Source of the DNA: Paguma larvata
Taxonomy: Eukaryota; Chordata; Mammalia; Carnivora; Viverridae
DNA: 64,000 nucleotides
Direction: 5' to 3'
Assembly (NCBI GenBank): GCA_030068075.1
Contig: CM057839.1
Coordinates: 22,609,167-22,673,166, forward strand
How positions within the stretch are numbered: the first letter of the stretch is position 1; each line of letters opens with the position of its first letter. Below the pieces are notes generated by a model that worked only from the letters and a program-made list of their open reading frames with translations, was not told where the DNA came from and made no database searches. This document shows positions 24,405-36,095 of the stretch, piece by piece. The position numbers were made by a program, and so were the translations under genes.

Positions 24405-24708
24405 TGAATCTTGAGAAACTTAACAGAAGACCATGGGGGAAAGGAAGTGGAAAAAACAGTTACAAAAAGAGGGAGAGGGAGGCCAAACCATAAAAGTCTC
24501 TTAAATACAAAGAACAATCTGAGGGTTGATGGAGAGGGTGGGGGGAAATGGGTGATGGGCATTGAGGAGGGCATTGTTGGGATGAGCACTGGGTGTTGTA
24601 TGTAAGCGATGAACCACAGGAATCTACCCCCAAAACCAAGAACACACTTTACACACTGTGTAAGCCATTTGACAACAAATTATATTAAAATAGAAATAAA
24701 TAAATAAA
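24405..24708 (+). mobile_element. L1 3' end (second carnivoran subfamily)
   Basis: GAGAAACTTAACAGAAGACC, a GGGAGAGGGAGGCC purine tract, GTGATGGGCATTGAGGAGGG, CACTGGGTGTTGTATGTAAG, ACCACAGGAATCTACCCCCA and a TAAATAAATAAA tail. It differs from 1527-1749 in having the extra AAGCGATGAACCACAGG block. No TSD was found. It abuts a SINE head fragment. Confidence 0.88.
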
Positions 24709-24738
24709 GGGGTACTTGGGTGGCTCAGTTGGTTAGGA
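24709..24738 (+). mobile_element. 30-bp SINE head fragment fused to L1 tail
   Basis: GGGGTACTTGGGTGGCTCAG then TTGGTTAGG is the first 30 bp of the Carnivora SINE. It directly follows the L1 A-rich tail and passes straight into AAAAAAATTTAAAAAA. The rest of the SINE is missing. Confidence 0.8.
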
Positions 24739-24741
24739 AAA

Positions 24742-25074
24742 AAATTTAAAAAACTATATATATAGCTGGCTTATGCAGAGTATTATAGCCATTTAGAGGC
24801 AGCTGACAATTCAGCCTGGCACAAGTATTTAGTCCATTATTGTTACATCTCAGATTTGGGAGAAATTTAACAATTCTCTTAGATATAATATCCTGGATAA
24901 GACTTTGCATTTCTGAATCCTTCTACCTTAAACTTCTTCATGTCAAATTCTCCATAGCGGGTCTTCTATATCACATACTTTTAATTGTTAGTATTAATCC
25001 ATGTAGTTAAAAAAATCTGAACTCTAATGTCTGTGTATCTTAAGCATAATTATCTCTACCATTTTATATTTTTC
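24742..25074. other. Unclassified intergenic sequence
   Basis: No recognised feature. Confidence 0.5.
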
Positions 25075-25088
25075 AAAAGTATTAAAAT

Positions 25089-25298
25089 AGGGGCGCCTGG
25101 GTGGCTCAGTCGGTTGAGCGGCCGACTTCAGCTCAGGTCATGATCTCGCGGTCTGTGAGTTCGAGCCCCGCGTCGGGCTCTGTGCTGATGGCGCAGAGCC
25201 TGGAGCCTGCTTCAGATTCTGTGTCTCCCTCTCTCTCTGCCCTTCCCCTGCTCACGCTCTGTCTCTATGTCTCTCAAAAATAAATAAATGTTAAAAAA
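25089..25298 (+). mobile_element. Near-consensus Carnivora SINE, young
   Basis: The cleanest copy in the window: GGGGCGCCTGGGTGGCTCAG head, AGTTCGAGCCCCGCGTCGGG core with intact CpGs, CAGAGCCTGGAGCCTGCTTC, and a TAAATAAATGTTAAAAAAAA tail. A perfect 14-bp TSD AAAAGTATTAAAAT lies at 25075-25088 and 25299-25312. Retained CpG sites suggest recent insertion. Confidence 0.97.
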
Positions 25299-25413
25299 AA
25301 AAGTATTAAAATGAGAATGATTTTCCTGAAGGAATATTTTGATTATGTCAAGACATTCGCTTCTCTGAACTCTCTCATGAACTTCAATTGCTCTTACATG
25401 AAATCACAACTTT

Positions 25414-25611
25414 TATGTAATGTTTTTATTTTTATTTTTGAGAGAGAGAGCATGCAAGCAGAGGAGCAGCAGAGAGAGAGGAAGACAGAGGATTCCAAGA
25501 GAGCTCCGCATTAAGAGAAGAGAGCCAGATGGGCACTTGAACCCACAAACCATGATTTCATGACCTGAGCCAAAGTCAGCCTTTCAACCAACTGAGCCAC
25601 CCAGGTGCCCC
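25414..25611 (-). mobile_element. Carnivora SINE, minus orientation
   Basis: Inverted tail ATTTTTATTTTTGAGAGAGA, inverted core CATGACCTGAGCC, inverted head CTGAGCCACCCAGGTGCCCC. A perfect 15-bp TSD TGAAATCACAACTTT lies at 25399-25413 and 25612-25626. Confidence 0.97.
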
Positions 25612-25835
25612 TGAAATCACAACTTTAAATCAAATAAAAAACAATGACTCTTTGACTCACTATTTACTAAAATACTTGTATTCCTACCTGTTGTTGGTCA
25701 TATCTCTAATTTCATCTCAATAAATACTTCATTACTGAAGCACATTTTGTCTTTCCTACTATTTACAACGTTCAACCCTTTATTGAATATTTTAAATGTT
25801 ATTTAAATTCACTTTATTCAAGAAACTTAAATTCT

Positions 25836-26071
25836 TTAAAACTTATTTTTTTTAATTTTTATACGCTTATTTATTTTTGAGAGACACAGTGAGACAGAGT
25901 GTAAGTGGAGGAGGGGCAGAGAGAGAAGAAGACACAGAATCTGAAGCAGGCTCCAGGCTCTGAGCAAATGTTCAGCACAGAGCCCAATGCAGGGTTCGAA
26001 CTCACAAACCATGAGATCATGACCTGAGCCAGAGTCGGATGCTTAACCGACTGAGCCACCCAGGTGCCCCT
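25836..26071 (-). mobile_element. Carnivora SINE, minus orientation
   Basis: Inverted tail, GAAGCAGGCTCCAGGCTCTG, ATCATGACCTGAGCC and CTGAGCCACCCAGGTGCCCC. A perfect 15-bp TSD AGAAACTTAAATTCT lies at 25821-25835 and 26072-26086. Confidence 0.97.
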
Positions 26072-26086
26072 AGAAACTTAAATTCT

Positions 26087-27099
26087 CACACAATCTTCCT
26101 GAAAGCATGCCTCTGTTCCACATATGCCTTACTTGTCTTTTGTCAGCCAAACTAATTTCTCCGAAATTGTATTTTTTTCTCAAATAAGACACATAACATC
26201 TAGTTAATATTTTATTAACCTGTATGTAGCACTTTATTTTATTCTCAAGTTCTCAAAGTGTTTCAAGAGACAATGTGCTTAATTATGGAACTCAAAGATC
26301 TCTTACCAGTGACATTCTAGAATGAGTAAACAGATTGTCACCTGATTAATAGAGGTATTTGTTCCTAGCAAGCCTATTTGCCTTTTGGAACTTTAGGTCT
26401 TAATTTCAGTGTTCTATAGTATAAATATACTAAAATTAAAAGCGGGCCAAATTTCTATATGTTGTTGGCCATATCTTAAGGTCAAAGTGACAATTCATGT
26501 TCTCTATGTGTCATTTATTCCTTCCTTGCCTTTAGTTTATCCCATTTTTAATTTATCATTCATTCAGTCTGTGCCTAATCTTTGATTTCAAAATAAGAAT
26601 TTATTAAATGCTGCGAAGTAGAAATTTATTATCCCCGAATATTTGTGATGACAGTGGGGAGAGGTGAATTTGGAGGTGTTGATTAACGTGGGAGAGAAAA
26701 TTATAGTGTTATTTTACCACTGAGATCCTCAAAAACCAATGGAGAATAGAAAATGTGAAAGAGGGTCAATTACTGGAACAGGAATGCAAAACTCTATGTC
26801 AGGCCCTCAAGTTATAATCACAGATATTGGTCTATCAGCTAATTATATAATCTGAGTCAGTTGGTTTAGAAAGGATTGGCAGTTTATATGGTACTTTTTT
26901 CCCCACCAATTATCAGAAATTTACTGATATGTATGGTGACCCTATTAAAGCATACTAAACAAGAAGATATCTCCTATCTTATTACGTAACAAAGAATACA
27001 AAGTAAGTTGTATATTTTGAATGTTTTGGAAAATAAGGAGATCATTAAATGAATAGAAATTTCAGGTAACTACATAATGACCATGAAATGGATCATACA
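26087..27099. other. Unclassified intergenic sequence
   Basis: No recognised feature until L1 ORF2-like sequence begins near 27100. Confidence 0.5.
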
Positions 27100-28455
27100 A
27101 CCTATATTGCCTTAAATAATGGGGAGAAGAGAGTTTACTCAATAAATGATGTTTGGGAACACTGGACAGCCACATGCAAAAAAATGAAACTGGAGCCTTT
27201 ACTTGTTATAGTCTACATAAAAGTCAATTAAAAAGTGATTAAAGACTTAAATGTAAGATTCAAAACCATAAATTCCTTGAAGAAAAAAACAAAGAGAAAA
27301 ATCTTGATATTTGCCTTGGCAATGATTTCTTGGATATGCTACTTAAAGCAAGACAAAAAAGCAAAAGTAGACAAATGGAACTACATCAAACTAAAAAGCT
27401 TCTGAACAGCAAAGAAAACAATCAACAAAAAGAAAAGGCAACTTACTGAATTGGAGAAGATATTTATAGAATGTATATCTGATAAAGGGTTAACATCAGA
27501 AGTACATAAGAAACTCTTACAACTCAATGGCAAAAAATCAAATAACTTGATTTAAAAATGGGCAAAGGAGGAGTGAAAAAGGTATTTTTCCAAGAAGACA
27601 TACAAGTAGCCAGCAGATACATGAAAAAGTGCTCAACGTCACTAACAGTAAGGAAAATGCAACTCAAAATCATAATGAGATGTTGCCTCACCTGTTAGAA
27701 TGGCTTTTATCAAAAAATAAAAGAAAAAATGATGTGTTGTTCAGGATACGAAGAAAAGGGAATTCTTGCGTCCTGTTGGGAATGTACAATGGCACAGCCC
27801 CTGTGAAAAATATTATGAAAGTTCATCAAAAATTTAAAAAACATTATCATATCACCCAGAATCACCATTTTTGAATATATATGCGAAGAAATTGAAATCA
27901 AGATCTCACACCCCTGTGTTTCTGCACTCCTGTGTCCACTGTAGCATTCTTGGCAACAGCCAAGGCAGGGAAGCAACATAAATGTCCATCGATGGAAAAA
28001 TTCATGAATAAAATATTGTATATACATACACGAAATAATTTTATTTAGTCTTAAAAATAAAGGAAACTGCACCATTTGTGACAGCATGGGTGTCACTACA
28101 AAATATTATGCTAGATAAATATGCCAGCCACAGAAGCAAAACAGTACGTGACACCACCTATCTGAGTAATTTAAAATGGTCAAATTCATAGAAGTCCCTG
28201 GTTTCCAGGGGTGAGGGGGAGGGGGAAACGGGAAGTTAAAGGATATAACTTATTTATATAAGGTGAAAAAGCCCTAGAGATTACTATACTAGTGCCTACA
28301 GTTACCAAAGTATTGTATTTATATACATTTGTATTGTATATTGTATACAAGTATATATTGTTACATATATTTTTGTATTCACTGGAGAATTGAAATTTAC
28401 TAATAGTGCAAATTTTATGTTAAATGTTCTTATCACAAAAAATAATAAAAAATAA
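27100..28455 (+). mobile_element. Old L1: ORF2 3' part and 3' UTR
   Basis: ORF2 signatures in sense order: CTGGACAGCCACATGCAAAA, ATGGAACTACATCAAACTAA, AATGGGCAAAGGAGGAG, GAAGACATACAAGTAGCC, GGGAATGTACAATGGCACAG, AATGTCCATCGATGGAAAAA, then the 3' UTR ending AATTTTATGTTAAATGTTC and an AAAAATAATAAAAAATAAT tail. Frames are broken throughout. The antisense frame at 27710-28096 is not a gene. Confidence 0.85.
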
Positions 28456-28459
28456 TATG

Positions 28460-28640
28460 GTATGAGGAAACTTTTGGAGGTGATATTTGGAAGATAGTTA
28501 TAGAATGTATACCTGATAAAGTGTTGAGATCTGATAATAGATTGAGGTGATAGCTTCGTGGCTGTATAGTTATGTCCGAACTTATTATTTATTTTTTACT
28601 TTTTGTATTTCAATCATATCTCAATAAAATGGCTTTTATA
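28460..28640 (+). mobile_element. Second old L1 3' end
   Basis: ATTGAGGTGATAGCTTCGTG, GTATAGTTATGTCC and TTCAATCATATCTCAATAAA fit the terminal 3' UTR of an old L1M subfamily. It abuts the preceding L1. Confidence 0.65.
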
Positions 28641-28892
28641 AAGACCAGTCATTTAGTAACACTTCTGAGATCAGTTTCTTCATTTTTAATATCAGAATAA
28701 TAATGCCTGCTTAAAACCCTGGCAGCAGATTTCACTCTCTTATCAACAGATGCTTAAGAGATATATGGGAAAGTATATTCACCTCTTATTTTGTAATAGG
28801 TCATATAACTGTAAATTTTATATGTGATTCATCTCCAACTATGTTCCCTGTAATCTTAGCCAGCACCTGAATTGTTTGGTGTTTTGGGATAC

Positions 28893-29215
28893 TAGTCCCC
28901 CATCTATCCACAGAGAATGCTTTCCAAGACCCCCAGTGGATGCCTGAAACTGCAGATAGTACTGAACTATATATATTCTGTTTTTTCCTGTATATATACA
29001 GCTACGATAATGTTAAATTTATAAATTATACACAGTAAGAGGCTAACAACAATAGCTAATAATAAAATACAATTATAACAATCTACTATAATACCCATAT
29101 GAGTATGGTCTCTCTCAAAATATCTTATTGTACTACACTCACTGTTTTTTTGTGATGATTTGAAATAATAAAATACCTATGTGATGAGATGGAGACAAGT
29201 GAATGACATAGGCAT
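28893..29215 (+). mobile_element. Nonautonomous DNA transposon relic (Tigger-like suspected)
   Basis: TCCACAGAGAATGCTTTCCA, GACCCCCAGTGGATGCCTGA, AACTGCAGATAGTAC, GTTTTTTCCTGTATATA, CTCAAAATATCTTATTGTAC and GACATAGGCATTTTGAG match, in order, a common mammalian MER-type element. The class is recalled as Tc1/mariner-like (TA target), but the family name is uncertain. Confidence 0.55.
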
Positions 29216-29239
29216 TTTGAGCCTGTATTTTAAAAATAT

Positions 29240-29420
29240 GTATATATACATATATATTTAAGATATACTTGTGATGTTTTGAATCACATATACATTACAT
29301 AATGATTACTACAATCAAACTACATGTCCATCACTTCAGATGGACACAGTTCCAACACAGTTACCATTGTGTGTGTGCTAACATTTGATATTTATGCTCT
29401 TAGGAAATTTCTGTCACACT
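29240..29420 (-). mobile_element. Old L1 3' UTR fragment, antisense
   Basis: AATGATTACTACAATCAAAC, ACATGTCCATCACTTCAGAT, GTGTGTGTGCTAACATTTGA and CTCTTAGGAAATTTC follow the antisense of an L1M 3' UTR. Confidence 0.6.
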
Positions 29421-29694
29421 AAAATTCAGTCACTTTTGCAAACATAATTGTGGCAAAAGCTGGGAAAATAGCCATCATAGAATAAGCTACAGCATCTGTG
29501 ATATAAACTATAAGCCACTAGATTAGTCATTTTAGCAAATCTGGCAGATGTAAATGAGTGAAGAAACTGTAGTTTGACAATTACACAAAATATTTACATC
29601 TTGAAAATTTCAACAATATTTATAAAGTTTTTCACATTACATAACATTTATTTTATGGTTGGTAAAAAGTAAAAGCTCTGGTTACACAATAATT

Positions 29695-29860
29695 AAGTCA
29701 TGGGGATATAATATATAGTATGGTGATTATGGTGACAGATGCTAACTCTATTTATTGTGGTATTCATTTCATAATATATACAGATATTAAATCATTATGC
29801 CGTATACATGAAGCATAATATATGCCAATTATATCTCAATAAAATAAATAAAAATATTTT
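29695..29860 (+). mobile_element. Old L1 3' end
   Basis: GTCATGGGGATATAATATAT, GGTGACAGATGCTAACTCTA, TTATTGTGGTATTCATTTC and TATATCTCAATAAAATAAAT give a recognisable L1 terminal 3' UTR in sense. Confidence 0.7.
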
Positions 29861-30076
29861 GCTTTGAAATGGTAATACTTTGAGATTTCAATACCTAGTT
29901 TGCTCTAACATAGTAGTTTTCAAATGTGCACAGTAGAGCATTCTAAAGATGACTGAAAAATACTTGATAAATATTGCTCTTACAAAATCTGAAATGATAT
30001 TTCAGTTTAAAACAACATGCCTTTTTTTCCAATTTAATTTTCTGAAAACCTTCCATGATCAGTGATTATTTATATC

Positions 30077-30299
30077 AGGATTCAGCAAACTTTACCTATA
30101 AAGGAACAAATAGCAAATAATTTAGGCTTTTGGGGATATACAGTTCTGGCCACAACATTCAACAGTAACGCCATGATGTGGAAGCAGTCACACATAATAT
30201 ATGACCAAATACTGTGGCTATATTCCAATAATATTTGATTTATACAAACAGGAAATGGACCAGATTTGATATTCATGGGCTATAGCTTGTAAACTCCTG
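30077..30299 (+). mobile_element. hAT-Charlie-like nonautonomous DNA transposon
   Basis: Starts CAGGATTCAGCAAACTTTAC, contains AGGCTTTTGGGGATATACAG, CTGTGGCTATATTCCAATAA and GGACCAGATTTGATATTC, and ends GCTTGTAAACTCCTG. The two ends are inverted versions of each other (CAGG...GCAAAC / GTAAAC...CCTG). Full-length nonautonomous size (about 220 bp). Confidence 0.78.
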
Positions 30300-30538
30300 A
30301 TTCAGATTATACCATATACTATATTTTTATACAGCTAATGGTTAAATTTTAGGAATTATTTATAATCCTTCTTTTAGAGACATGCAATACCAAGGATGTT
30401 TTCATTAAACATTTAACAATAATTTAGGAATGGATTACAAAATAAATGAATAAATAAATAAGTGATTAAATAAAGAAAACTATTTGTGTGACTGGGCATT
30501 TTCCAAGAGAATTAAGCTACATTTAAAATAATGAAGAA

Positions 30539-30777
30539 GGGGCGCTTGGGTGGCTCAGTCGGTTAAGCATCCAACTTTAGACTCAGATTATGATCTCGTG
30601 GTCTGTGAGTTCGGGCCCCGCGTCGGGCTCTGTGCTGACAACTCAGAGCCTGGAGCCTGCTTCAGATTCTGTGTCTCCCTCTCTCTATGCCCCTCCCCTG
30701 CTCACGCTCTGACTCTATGTGTCTCAAAATTAAATAAATGTTAAAAAGAAAATTAAAAAAAAAAAAAAAGAAAAAAG
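30539..30777 (+). mobile_element. Carnivora SINE with long A-rich tail
   Basis: GGGCGCTTGGGTGGCTCAGT head, GTTCGGGCCCCGCGTCGGGC core, CAGAGCCTGGAGCCTGCTTC, and a tail of about 50 bp of A with rare T and G. TSD AAAATAATGAAGAA (30525-30538) / AAAATCATGAAGAA (30778-30791). Fairly young. Confidence 0.95.
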
Positions 30778-30947
30778 AAAATCATGAAGAAAAAATGAGC
30801 TGAGGAGAGATATTAAATTAAAATATATATTAAGTATATAAAGTATTTTCTATCACAAACTAATTTAATTTACAAGCAATAATTGTAATATATATATTAT
30901 GAAGTAGGATTTTTTTAATATAAAACAAAATAAACATAGTCATATGG

Positions 30948-31410
30948 GACTTCCAGTTTCCATTTTGACAGGTAAGGAGCGTGAAAGCCATCACTCCCAT
31001 CCTTACAACAAGAAAAAATACAAGAAAGAAATTTCACTGAAGTGGAAATAAATAAACTCTTCTTAAATCCCTCAGATAATCGAGGTCACAGGGTAAACTG
31101 TTGGCCTAAAAACTGGAGAGACAGGCAGATACAAGGAGTCATATTTTATATGGAACAGAAGGTACTGATGGTGCTCTAGGAACACTCGAAGCTGGAATTG
31201 ATGAATTGTCAAAAGTTCAGTGCAGATTAGTTTGAAAGTTGAAAATTCAGAGGAAGGCTCTGTGACTTCTACCTCCAAGCACCATACCAGGTTCTCAGGA
31301 TGAACATTGGAGACCTAAGCCAAATGGGAGCAAGTTAGTTTGTAGATGTCAATGAACTTATGTTAGCATTTATATGAAAGGCAAGAGACCTGACAAGGCA
31401 TCACAGTATT
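30948..31410 (+). mobile_element. Probable 5' end of an old L1
   Basis: GGGACTTCCAGTTTCC, GGTAAGGAGCGTGAAAGCCA and CCATCCTTACAACAAG align with the reverse complement of about 57585-57640 in this window, which is the 5' end of the antisense L1 there. This supports an L1M-type 5' UTR. Confidence 0.5.
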
Positions 31411-32420
31411 AAAAATAATTCAAAGTTTGAAGACTGACACTACTTCAAGCCACAGTGATAGGCAGAGTAGTCTGAGCAGAAAAATAGCCAAATGCATGAA
31501 TAGAACAGAGAAGGCAGTCAGAAACAGACACGTAGAAATATAATAAGCTGACCTCTGAGAAAGGAGTAGAGACAATCTAGTGGAGAAAAAAAAACAGACT
31601 TTACATTAAATGGTGCTGGAACAATCGGGCAAAGGCAAAAAAATAAAACTGATGCAAAGTTTACATGTTTCATAAAATTTGCCACTTATTTTTAAAGCAC
31701 AAAACTATAAAAACAGAAGAGTGTAACACCCAAGAAAATCTAGATGACCTTGGATATGATGATGCATCTAATAAAACATAAAAGATATGATCTATAAAAG
31801 AAAAAATTAATAAGTTAGACCTCATTAAAAATATTTTTATTTCCAACAGGCACAGTCCAGAAAACAAAACAAAATAAAACAAAACAACGAAACATAGCCT
31901 GGTAAACATACTTGAAATCTCATGTCTGATAATGTACTGGTGCTCAAAAATACATTAAAAAAATCTCTCAACACTTACAGTAAGAAAAGAAACAACTCAT
32001 TTAAAAGTGGGCAAAATATCTGAATGACACAAGATAAACAGATTGCAGATACACCCATGAAAAAGATATCGTTAACTAATTGCAAAGTAAAATAAGATAC
32101 CAGTATACCCCTATCAGAATGGCTAAAGTTCAGAACACTAGCAACATCAAATATTGATGAGGGTATGGAACAATAGAGACTCTGATAGATTGCTGGTGGG
32201 AGTGAAAAATGTACAGGCACTTTGGAAGAGAGTTTGACATTTTCATACAAAGCTGAATGTAAGTCGCACAATATGATTCAGAAATCATGTTCCTGGGTAT
32301 TTACACAAATGAGTTGAAAACTTATGTGTATACAACCTCAACAAGAATGTTTTTAGCACTCATTTATAACTGCCAACTGGAGATCAGTAATAGAAAATAA
32401 TGTAAACATCTTAATAATCT
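31411..32420 (+). mobile_element. Old L1 ORF2 3' portion
   Basis: Sense ORF2 landmarks: TTAAATGGTGCTGGAACAAT, GTTAGACCTCATTAAAAATA, AAAGTGGGCAAAATATCTGA, ATCAGAATGGCTAAAGTTCA, GATTGCTGGTGGGAGTGAAA and TGGGTATTTACACAAATGAG. Many frameshifts. The minus-strand frames at 31670-31909 and 31975-32271 are shadows of it. Confidence 0.78.
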
Positions 32421-32439
32421 ATTGCTCAAAGAATAAGTT

Positions 32440-33165
32440 TTATTGAAATCAAAGAAGATACTGAACTGAATGAAAAAAAATATAAAAATATCAAAGGCTA
32501 TGGGTTATAGCTAAAGCAGTGTTGAGAGGGAATTTTTTATCATGAAATGCTTACATTAGGAAAAAAAATAAATCAACAATCTAAATTCCCACTGAGGTAA
32601 AGAGGAGAAAAGAAAAACAAAATAGATATAAGGCAAATAGAATGTAAAAAAGTAATAAGGACAAAAGAATAGATGAAAATGATAAGAGAAAAAAAAAACA
32701 GAGAAGGAAAGAAACGAAAAGTTGGTCCTCTGAAAAAGTCAATACAGTTGATAAACGTCTAAGAAAACTAACGAAGTAAAAGAAGACAAAAGCTACTCAT
32801 GTGAGGAATAAAACTGAAGGTATCATTATGGACTGTACAGAAATAAAAAGGATAAGAAGCCAATGCTACAAACAACTCTATATACATAATAAATTTGACA
32901 ATTAAGTTAAAACATATCAGTTCTAAGATAAGTAAATATTGCAAGTCTCTCAGTATAAAATATCTATTTGGAAAAACCTTGTTACTATTAGGGAAATTAA
33001 ATTTGTGATTAAATATATCCCACAAAATATTATCTTTGGAAACAAAGAATTCTACCGAAAGTTTGAAGAAGTAACACCGATTGCAGGCAGTGCAAGGAAA
33101 GTGAAGCCACTTTGTATGCCATTTACAAAATCAATGTTATATACCCTGACATCTATCAGAATACA
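32440..33165 (+). mobile_element. Old L1 ORF2 endonuclease-RT linker region
   Basis: TATAGCTAAAGCAGTGTTGA, GAGGGAATTTTTTATCATGA, GTTGGTCCTCTGAAAAAGTC, AAACGTCTAAGAAAACTAAC and GTACAGAAATAAAAAGGATA correspond to an earlier part of ORF2 than the preceding fragment. The order here (3' piece, then 5' piece) shows two separate L1 copies or a rearrangement. Confidence 0.72.
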
Positions 33166-33379
33166 AAAGTAAATTACAGGTATTTAAAAACCAAAACAAT
33201 AAAAAACCTGCAAAAAAAAAATTACTGAGCATGCCTGTGCAATCTTAGGGGAGGAAATACAGTTTTAACTAAAATATATAATTGACATAAATTAAAATGC
33301 ATACTTTTAATTTTGGTAAAGAAAATATCACGATAATAACTAAAACAAATAAAATTAACAGAAAGCATAAAGTAAGGAA

Positions 33380-33805
33380 AACATTTGCGATACAAAGACA
33401 GTGTGTCGCAAGAACAGGACAGAATCCCTAATAGAAATATAAGCAGGAGTCACATTACAGCAAATTCAAGTGAGCAGCATCCTTATGAGAAGATGCTGAA
33501 ATGTACTGCTAGTAGGCAAAAGGCAAGTTAAAGTAAGCATGAGATATCACATTATACAAATCAGACTGACAAGATTAAAATGAGTGATAATATCTATTGT
33601 CAGCTGGAATGAAGGCAAAAAGTACTCTCCTACATTGCTGGTAGAAATAATACAAATTATTAAAAAAAAACATCTTAGAAAGCCATCTGGCAACATTTAC
33701 AAAAATTAAAAATACATTTATACTCGTTCCAACAATTCCATTGCTACGAATCCATCCCTTAGAGTAAAAATGCACTTGTGCATAAGAAGTTCAAGGATGT
33801 TTATT
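33380..33805 (+). mobile_element. Old L1 ORF2 3' fragment
   Basis: AGAATCCCTAATAGAAATAT, GAGATATCACATTATACAAA, CTACATTGCTGGTAGAAATA, GAAAGCCATCTGGCAACATT and AACAATTCCATTGCTACGAA follow the old L1/HAL1 ORF2 C-terminal order. Diverged. Confidence 0.6.
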
Positions 33806-33824
33806 GTCACATACTTTGCAATAA

Positions 33825-33828
33825 CAAA

Positions 33829-33867
<39 letters not shown>

Positions 33868-33869
33868 AT
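33825..33869 (+). repeat. (AAAT)n microsatellite
   Basis: About 11 perfect tetranucleotide units immediately after the L1 fragment; probably grew from an L1 or SINE A-rich tail. Confidence 0.95.
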
Positions 33870-36095
33870 GAGTATGTATTGGTTAATATATTTATAAAAC
33901 TACTGAAAAGAATGAGTTGAACTGAAACCAATTTAATTAAAAAATTAAACCTAGGTTTGAGTGATCAATTGAGAAAAATGTGCACCAGAACTGTGCAAGT
34001 TTTAATTAGGCTAATGATGACTAACGGCTCCATATATAAGCAAAGGCAAAAGCAAAATGAAGAGAAAGACAAAAGCAACATGTGCTAAGAGAATATTGGG
34101 CACACTGATGTGTGTGGATGCTGGAGTAAAGAAGGGAGACCCAAGTAATAAATAAAAAGTAAAAATGGACTGAATATGCATGTCTACCTAAAATAAAATA
34201 AAGAAAACAACAAGTTAGATATAGCTTATGGAAGGCACTGTTTTAGAGTTGAAAGAAACTATTTATTCTAGTAGACGAAGTGTCTGCTATCAACAGTCTG
34301 GCTGTAAACATATCATAGAACAGCTTTCTTTTAGTGCCAGATTTTGGGTTCCCTTGGTGACTATAGCCTTTAAATAGAAAATAACTCTTGAGCAGAAGCT
34401 CAAGTCTTGGAACAAAGATTTAGTGGATTTTCACAAAAGCTTCTACAGCTAAATCTTTCAGTCTGTATCTACATCATTTACTTGATGTTTCTATGATCTC
34501 TTCCCTAATCACTATGGTCTGAGGGAAAGCCATAGGAATTGTAGTTTAAGCAAAATGATATAAAGTTTGTTAAAAATAACTACAAAGAGAGATTTTGTAG
34601 AATTACATGTTTTCTTTAGTCGTATATTTAAATAGTATTAGTATTTAATATTTTATTTTTATATTTGAAAAGATATAAGGCATAATGATTATAAAGAAAA
34701 TGCCTTAATTTCATTCAGCTAGGTAGCTTCAATTTCCTGTTTTAAGAACTAAAATTCGTGGTAATTGTAAAAATGGTACTTTGGAGAAAATAATTTATCT
34801 TCAATGGGAACATTAAAACTTTGTGTGTGTGTGTGTTTAGAAGACACAAATGACCCAAGTAATAATCTATTCAGGAATTCATAGCTGTCCTTTACAAGGA
34901 ATGACTCTAATGTAATTTGCAGATATATCAAAATCTCATTTTCTGAAGCATACTTTTGCAGCTCCCATAGTACAACCAGAGAAAGGCAATAAGCAATATG
35001 GGCTGTAAGAAGGAAGTATTGTTACAAATGAGATTCTTATTAAAATATATAACAAAATTACAATAAACATATATAGCACAAGCATAAACAAAATAAACTA
35101 TGTGACATAGGACTTTGAAATTATAATACTAGAAAACCAAATCAGGTTCATCTGCCAACACTTAAATATTTAGAAAATAAAGACAGTACCACAATACTCA
35201 ACAACTTTTGAAATAAGGGGCGTTGTTCAGTAATCTTTTAGTCATAAGGACAAACTGATAATAAAAAAGTAATAAAATGCACATAAAATATTGGGTAAGA
35301 AGTTTAGCCATAATAAAAGAAAATATAATATGCCCATCCACACACCATTATGAATATCCAACTAAATGTGGGTGAAATTTTCACTATTATCAGTAACCTT
35401 GATTACATTTTCCTATTTTAACTAAGATGTTCCCACTGATATCTTTTTGTATATCCATTCTGAAATTATACTTTCAAAGGTATAATTTTGATATGGAGTG
35501 AATGGATGGGGCTGAGTGTTGTATTCTGAATGTAAAAACACCAAGTAGTGAAGTTCACCATCTTCTGACATTGTGTAGATGAGAGAGTCTGAAATTTGGA
35601 ATACTTTATGCATTATTTACAACAATACCAGATATCAGTAAAGTCTGTATAATTTAATGAGCTCTCTACACTGAGACCTCACAGCAGAAATCTGGCAATA
35701 AATCAGATGGTAAAAAATATTATCAGGCAAGAGGCTGATTAGGATGTATCTATTTTCTTTTACCTTCTTCTTTTCTTTACAAAATGAGTGAGTGACCTAA
35801 AGAAAAAAAGTGAGGAAATAGCATTTTGTTACATTTGAAAGAACTATTACAGGTGAAGAAAAAAAAAAAAAAAGAAAAAAGAAACCCATATATTTAGCAA
35901 AGGTAAATAGAATCATATAGCACATCTACTTTTGTTTCTCAATAAAATTCAAAGAAACATGTATTTCTTCATAAAAGCTATTATGTATGAGAAAATTATT
36001 GTGATTAAAAAAAGATGATGGAGGAAATGTTAGTAAAGTTGTATGGAAACTAAAAAGACAAGTCACAATCAAATCATTATTAGAAATAGTAGAGT
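33870..36095. other. Unclassified AT-rich sequence
   Basis: No gene or clear repeat in about 2.2 kb. Contains a short (GT)8 at about 34823-34838 and an A-rich run at about 35860-35880. Open frames are short and without domains. Confidence 0.5.

Noticed and set aside
25089..25170. tRNA-like A-box and B-box sequence
   Set aside because: It belongs to the SINE head; no cloverleaf with an intact anticodon arm and acceptor stem, and the same sequence recurs in about 25 dispersed copies.
27710..28096. 128-codon minus-strand frame
   Set aside because: It is exactly antisense to L1 ORF2 3' sequence.
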